From NCBI GenBank assembly GCA_019843655.1, contig JACDQD010000003.1:13084925-13148924 (forward strand): a DNA stretch of 64,000 nucleotides. Reading direction: 5' to 3'. The notes below the pieces were generated by a model. It did not search any database and was not told the origin of the DNA. It was given only the letters and a program-made list of their open reading frames with translations. Positions 62,431 to 64,000 of this stretch are shown here, piece by piece (the first letter of the stretch is position 1; every line of letters starts with the position of its first letter). The stretch is from Lethocerus indicus. Taxonomy: Eukaryota > Arthropoda > Insecta > Hemiptera > Belostomatidae. A program made the translations under genes and the position numbers.

Positions 62431-64000
62431 CTGCCTGGCCCAAGTTTATTCCCGGAGCGTCGGCCCTAAACACGGAGTTCATTAGCACGACTTTAAACCG
62501 GGATACGCTCTCAGTTCGTGACTCTATGTTTAACTTGGAATACGATATTGATGCCGGCCGGGCCCCGATTTAACGTCCATTAAATTCGCATCAACGTTTC
62601 GGCCCGCGTGTTTATTAAACGCGCCTACTTTCGGTTTACACTTATATCGGCTTCCTATTCCGCATAGTTCCAGACCCCGGTTGTCTAATATTAACACTAG
62701 AACCGCCACTTCAGCAGTGTTTTGAGTCGTTACGGCAATCGATCGTATTTATTCCGCCGGGCAACCGTAACAAAAGATCGGTCCGGAACCAAATTATGGG
62801 TTACCAGTACCAATATATTTATAGCCCAAGTTTAGAGTTGTACGCCCGCGGATTGGCCCAAGGGTGCGCACAGTACACTTTTAAAATCCAACGTTTTTCC
62901 GAGCACGATTTTGTATTGTCTCTCTCAAACTCTGACTAAACCATATATAAAACGAGAGAATTGTTGAGAAACGTAAAAAGTCGGTAGTCGATAAGAGATG
63001 CGACGGTAAGGCACCGGCAATACAAAACGGCGAACGTGCAAAATATTTATATAGCGACGGCTAGAGAGGAGTGTAATGAAACTTCCTGAATGGGCCGACG
63101 GCCGTGACGAAACCCACCAAAGATGGCTCGAGGCTAAATTGAATATTCAAACAGAGCGGCGGGGACGTTCGACTGGCTATTGTTTCCCGGGCCGCTCCGC
63201 TTATGAATAAATAAGAGCGAAAACCGTTCGCCGAGCTGATCGCATAAATCACCAACCAGATACAAACCGTAATTGGTTTTCAAACAACATAGGCCCCCCC
63301 CCTCCCACTATCACCAGCAACAGGCCGGCCGAAGATGCATTACACGAGTTGTTCGCATAGTTTATAATGTGGGTTTTTTCTATTAGCGCCAATTTATTCG
63401 ATCAGCCCGTATTTTACTTTATTCCCAATAGAATTTGTACCAGTTCTTACTAGCTAGACGATAAATAAAAAATCCCAAGTGGCTATTCTAAATGAATAGG
63501 GACAATGACACATCCGGGACCTTCCGGATATTATTTTCATTAAGAAAAACTCGCGAAACTTAATTGGCCGTCATTAAACATTTCGCTAATATTTAAAACT
63601 GAAATAATGCCCGTAATCCTCCAGCTGAGGTGAAAAAGGAATCTATTATTTTAATCATCGGTTTCATCGATTTTTTTCCCAGGGTTCTGATCGGGAATTC
63701 CTTGGTCGCTTTTAATTGTCGGCTGGTAGTGAAAGCTCGACTCCTCGGAGGTGATTCTAGTCTATGTAGGTTCCCGTCTGGTGACGCGGGGTCACACGCA
63801 CCCACACCGCTCAGTTTGCTCAATCGTTTTGCATAAACGCCGTATAAATAAATTCCTCGCTTCCCGGTGTTTGTTTTTTACCTGTGAACCTCAGTCACCG
63901 ATAACACGGTTTGCACAGTCGATAAACTGGTAATTACCTTCGAATTTAATAAAATATAAATGCCATAGAACCTCATTAACTGGTCACCTTCGGAAACAAA
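62431..64000. other. gene-less stretch to window end
   Basis: GC-rich to about 62640, then mixed. A run of about ten C is at 63294-63303. Frames of at most 76 codons are unrecognised. No RNA gene was seen. Confidence 0.5.

Noticed and set aside
62184..62573. 129-codon plus-strand frame
   Set aside because: Its central third is encoded by the compound microsatellite; no domain is recognised in the rest.
1..64000. Homeobox, reverse transcriptase, transposase, conserved microRNA or CRISPR sequences
   Set aside because: None was recognised on reading both strands. MicroRNA-length stems (about 22 bp) were not seen, and CRISPR is not expected in this kind of genome.

Overview
This window looks like non-coding DNA from an animal nuclear genome, most likely an arthropod and probably an insect. 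I infer this from four things: no bacterial gene architecture; AT-rich sequence (roughly 40 % GC by eye) interrupted by GC-rich, CpG-containing blocks with no obvious CpG loss; many GA/CT, TA and GT microsatellites; and two copies of a dispersed repeat built around a core of the type accggtttcgg...cttcag. The order and species cannot be fixed. No protein, rRNA, tRNA or snRNA gene could be identified with confidence.

Coding content: the longest ATG-initiated frames are 175, 168, 149 and 145 codons. They lie in or beside the GC-rich blocks, often overlap an open frame on the other strand, and resemble no family I know. A rough estimate from stop-codon frequency gives about one frame of this size by chance in 64 kb. 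The longest are listed as unassigned open frames at low confidence. The least weak is 51313-51703 (+), which follows an acceptor-like site, runs 130 codons to TGA and is followed by AATAAA; it too may be chance.

Layout: 1-6.7 kb holds a strong acceptor-plus-donor site at 3337/3338, a CT tract and a block open in several frames at 5.4-5.8 kb. A small inverted-repeat element lies at 6774-6950. From 7 to 15 kb the DNA is mostly AT-rich; 15-19 kb is GC-rich; a long GA tract is at 21.4 kb. Around 25-27.4 kb is a cluster of perfect hairpins, a second copy of the repeat core and a CTA/TAG palindrome, with no frame of 60 codons between 25820 and 29074. Two further zero-length-exon sites are at 29634/29635 and 34380/34381. 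A tRNA-like, possibly SINE-derived segment is at 36.36-36.48 kb; a second long GA tract is at 40.4 kb and a TA tract at 42.6 kb. The final 20 kb alternates AT-rich DNA with GC-rich blocks, and has pyrimidine microsatellites at 48.2, 56.5 and 62.3 kb and a 14-bp tandem repeat at 60.35 kb.

The most economical reading is intergenic or, more interestingly, deep intronic DNA. Three plus-strand sites join a 3' splice site directly to a 5' splice site, which is the signature of recursive (ratchet) splicing in very long introns. If real, they place the window inside a large plus-strand gene. The GC-rich blocks would then be candidate regulatory elements. This is inference; comparison with related genomes or RNA reads would decide it.
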